The position numbers were made by a program, and so were the translations under genes. DNA of 21,006 nucleotides. Origin: a virus. This document shows positions 20,793 through 21,006 of this stretch, in pieces. Numbering within the stretch: the stretch's first letter is position 1; each line of letters opens with the position of its first letter. The notes below the pieces were generated by a model that saw nothing but the letters and a program-made list of their open reading frames with translations, was not told where the DNA came from and did not search any database. The stretch is taken from the IMG/VR virus record IMGVR_UViG_3300005733_000032, positions 1-21,006 of that record; one strand, 5' to 3'.

Positions 20793-21006
20793 ATGGGATT
20801 AAGGTTTGACAGTGAAAATACAGGAAAATGGTGGGAATTACTATTAGCATGGAAATGGCCACATGAAGGATTTACTTTAGGATATGATTTTGTTCAGCCT
20901 AATGAGGACCAAAACCCAGAAATATTATTCTTTGCTATTTTAATTTATTTAGGACCTCTTTCAATTATTTACAATTGGGGGGATGAAAATTGGAGATTAG
21001 AAGATG
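20793..21006 (+). CDS. Membrane protein, 5' part only (runs off the window)
   Basis: ATG at 20793, open to the right edge, 71 codons visible. The N terminus, MGLRFDSENTGKWWELLLAW, is amphipathic. EILFFAILIYLGPLSIIYNW forms a likely membrane span, followed by GDENWRLED. It lies 3 bases after the preceding stop. Function cannot be judged from this fragment. Confidence 0.6.
   Translation, partial: MGLRFDSENTGKWWELLLAWKWPHEGFTLGYDFVQPNEDQNPEILFFAILIYLGPLSIIYNWGDENWRLED

Noticed and set aside
1-21006. tRNA genes, CRISPR arrays, insertion sequences and attachment sites
   Set aside because: No cloverleaf with a T-loop GTTCNANNC, no regular repeat-spacer run, no transposase or integrase and no flanking direct repeats were seen on reading; a tRNA scan could not be run.

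Overview
The window looks like part of a large, AT-rich tailed-phage genome, probably a T4-like phage infecting a member of the Bacteroidota. It opens with a protein resembling the small clamp-loader subunit of marine T4-like phages (gp62). Genes are packed with ATGA, TAATG and TAGTG junctions, nearly all on the + strand. Many products are small orphan or zinc-knuckle proteins typical of phages, and a wall-degrading enzyme is present. Four intergenic promoters share a -33/-7 layout, (T/C)TT(G/C)-N20-TATATT, close to the Bacteroidota consensus TTTG-N19-TAnnTTTG. Most starts lack a strong Shine-Dalgarno, as is usual in that phylum. The host assignment is inference from promoter form. No tRNA, integrase, IS element or CRISPR array was seen, and no gene-free stretch exceeds 300 bases.

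Layout. (1) 1-2310: replication and nucleic-acid block: the 3' end of an unknown gene, gp62-like clamp loader, a small orphan, an Nmad1 (DUF1599) protein, a Cas4/RecB-like PD-(D/E)XK nuclease with a four-cysteine Fe-S signature, and a small ribbon-helix-helix-like protein. (2) 2323-13880: an 11.5-kb glycan cassette with seven glycosyltransferases or likely ones (two GT4, two GT2, one GT-D type, one GT-A-like, one TOD1/MUCI70 type). It also holds a sugar or small-molecule methyltransferase, a minimal UDP-glucose dehydrogenase, a CapE/PseB-type UDP-GlcNAc 4,6-dehydratase, a CapF-type reductase with SDR plus cupin, and a UDP-HexNAc 2-epimerase. Two cysteine-containing orphans sit within it. (3) 13881-19071: DksA-like zinc finger, HTH/HNH-like protein, peptidoglycan lytic enzyme, SWIM zinc finger, GIY-YIG-like protein, a membrane-anchored Ca-binding coil protein, a large acidic protein and several tiny genes. 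(4) 19072-21006: the only minus-strand gene, encoding a small secreted protein and set off by hairpins, then an ExoX-C-like domain protein and further small orphans, the last cut by the window edge.

How it fits together. CapE- and CapF-type enzymes acting in turn on UDP-GlcNAc would make UDP-2-acetamido-2,6-dideoxy-L-talose. If the 2-epimerase acts like CapG, this becomes UDP-L-FucNAc. If it acts like WecB, as its motifs suggest, it makes UDP-ManNAc instead. The dehydrogenase would supply UDP-GlcA. The transferases could then build an oligosaccharide. No flippase, polymerase or lipid-linked initiating transferase is visible, so a cytoplasmic acceptor (virion protein or DNA) or a host-made glycan is more likely than a complete capsule pathway. 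The cassette has no recognised internal promoter and tight junctions, so it probably reads as one long operon. The genes to its right each restart from copies of the shared promoter module.
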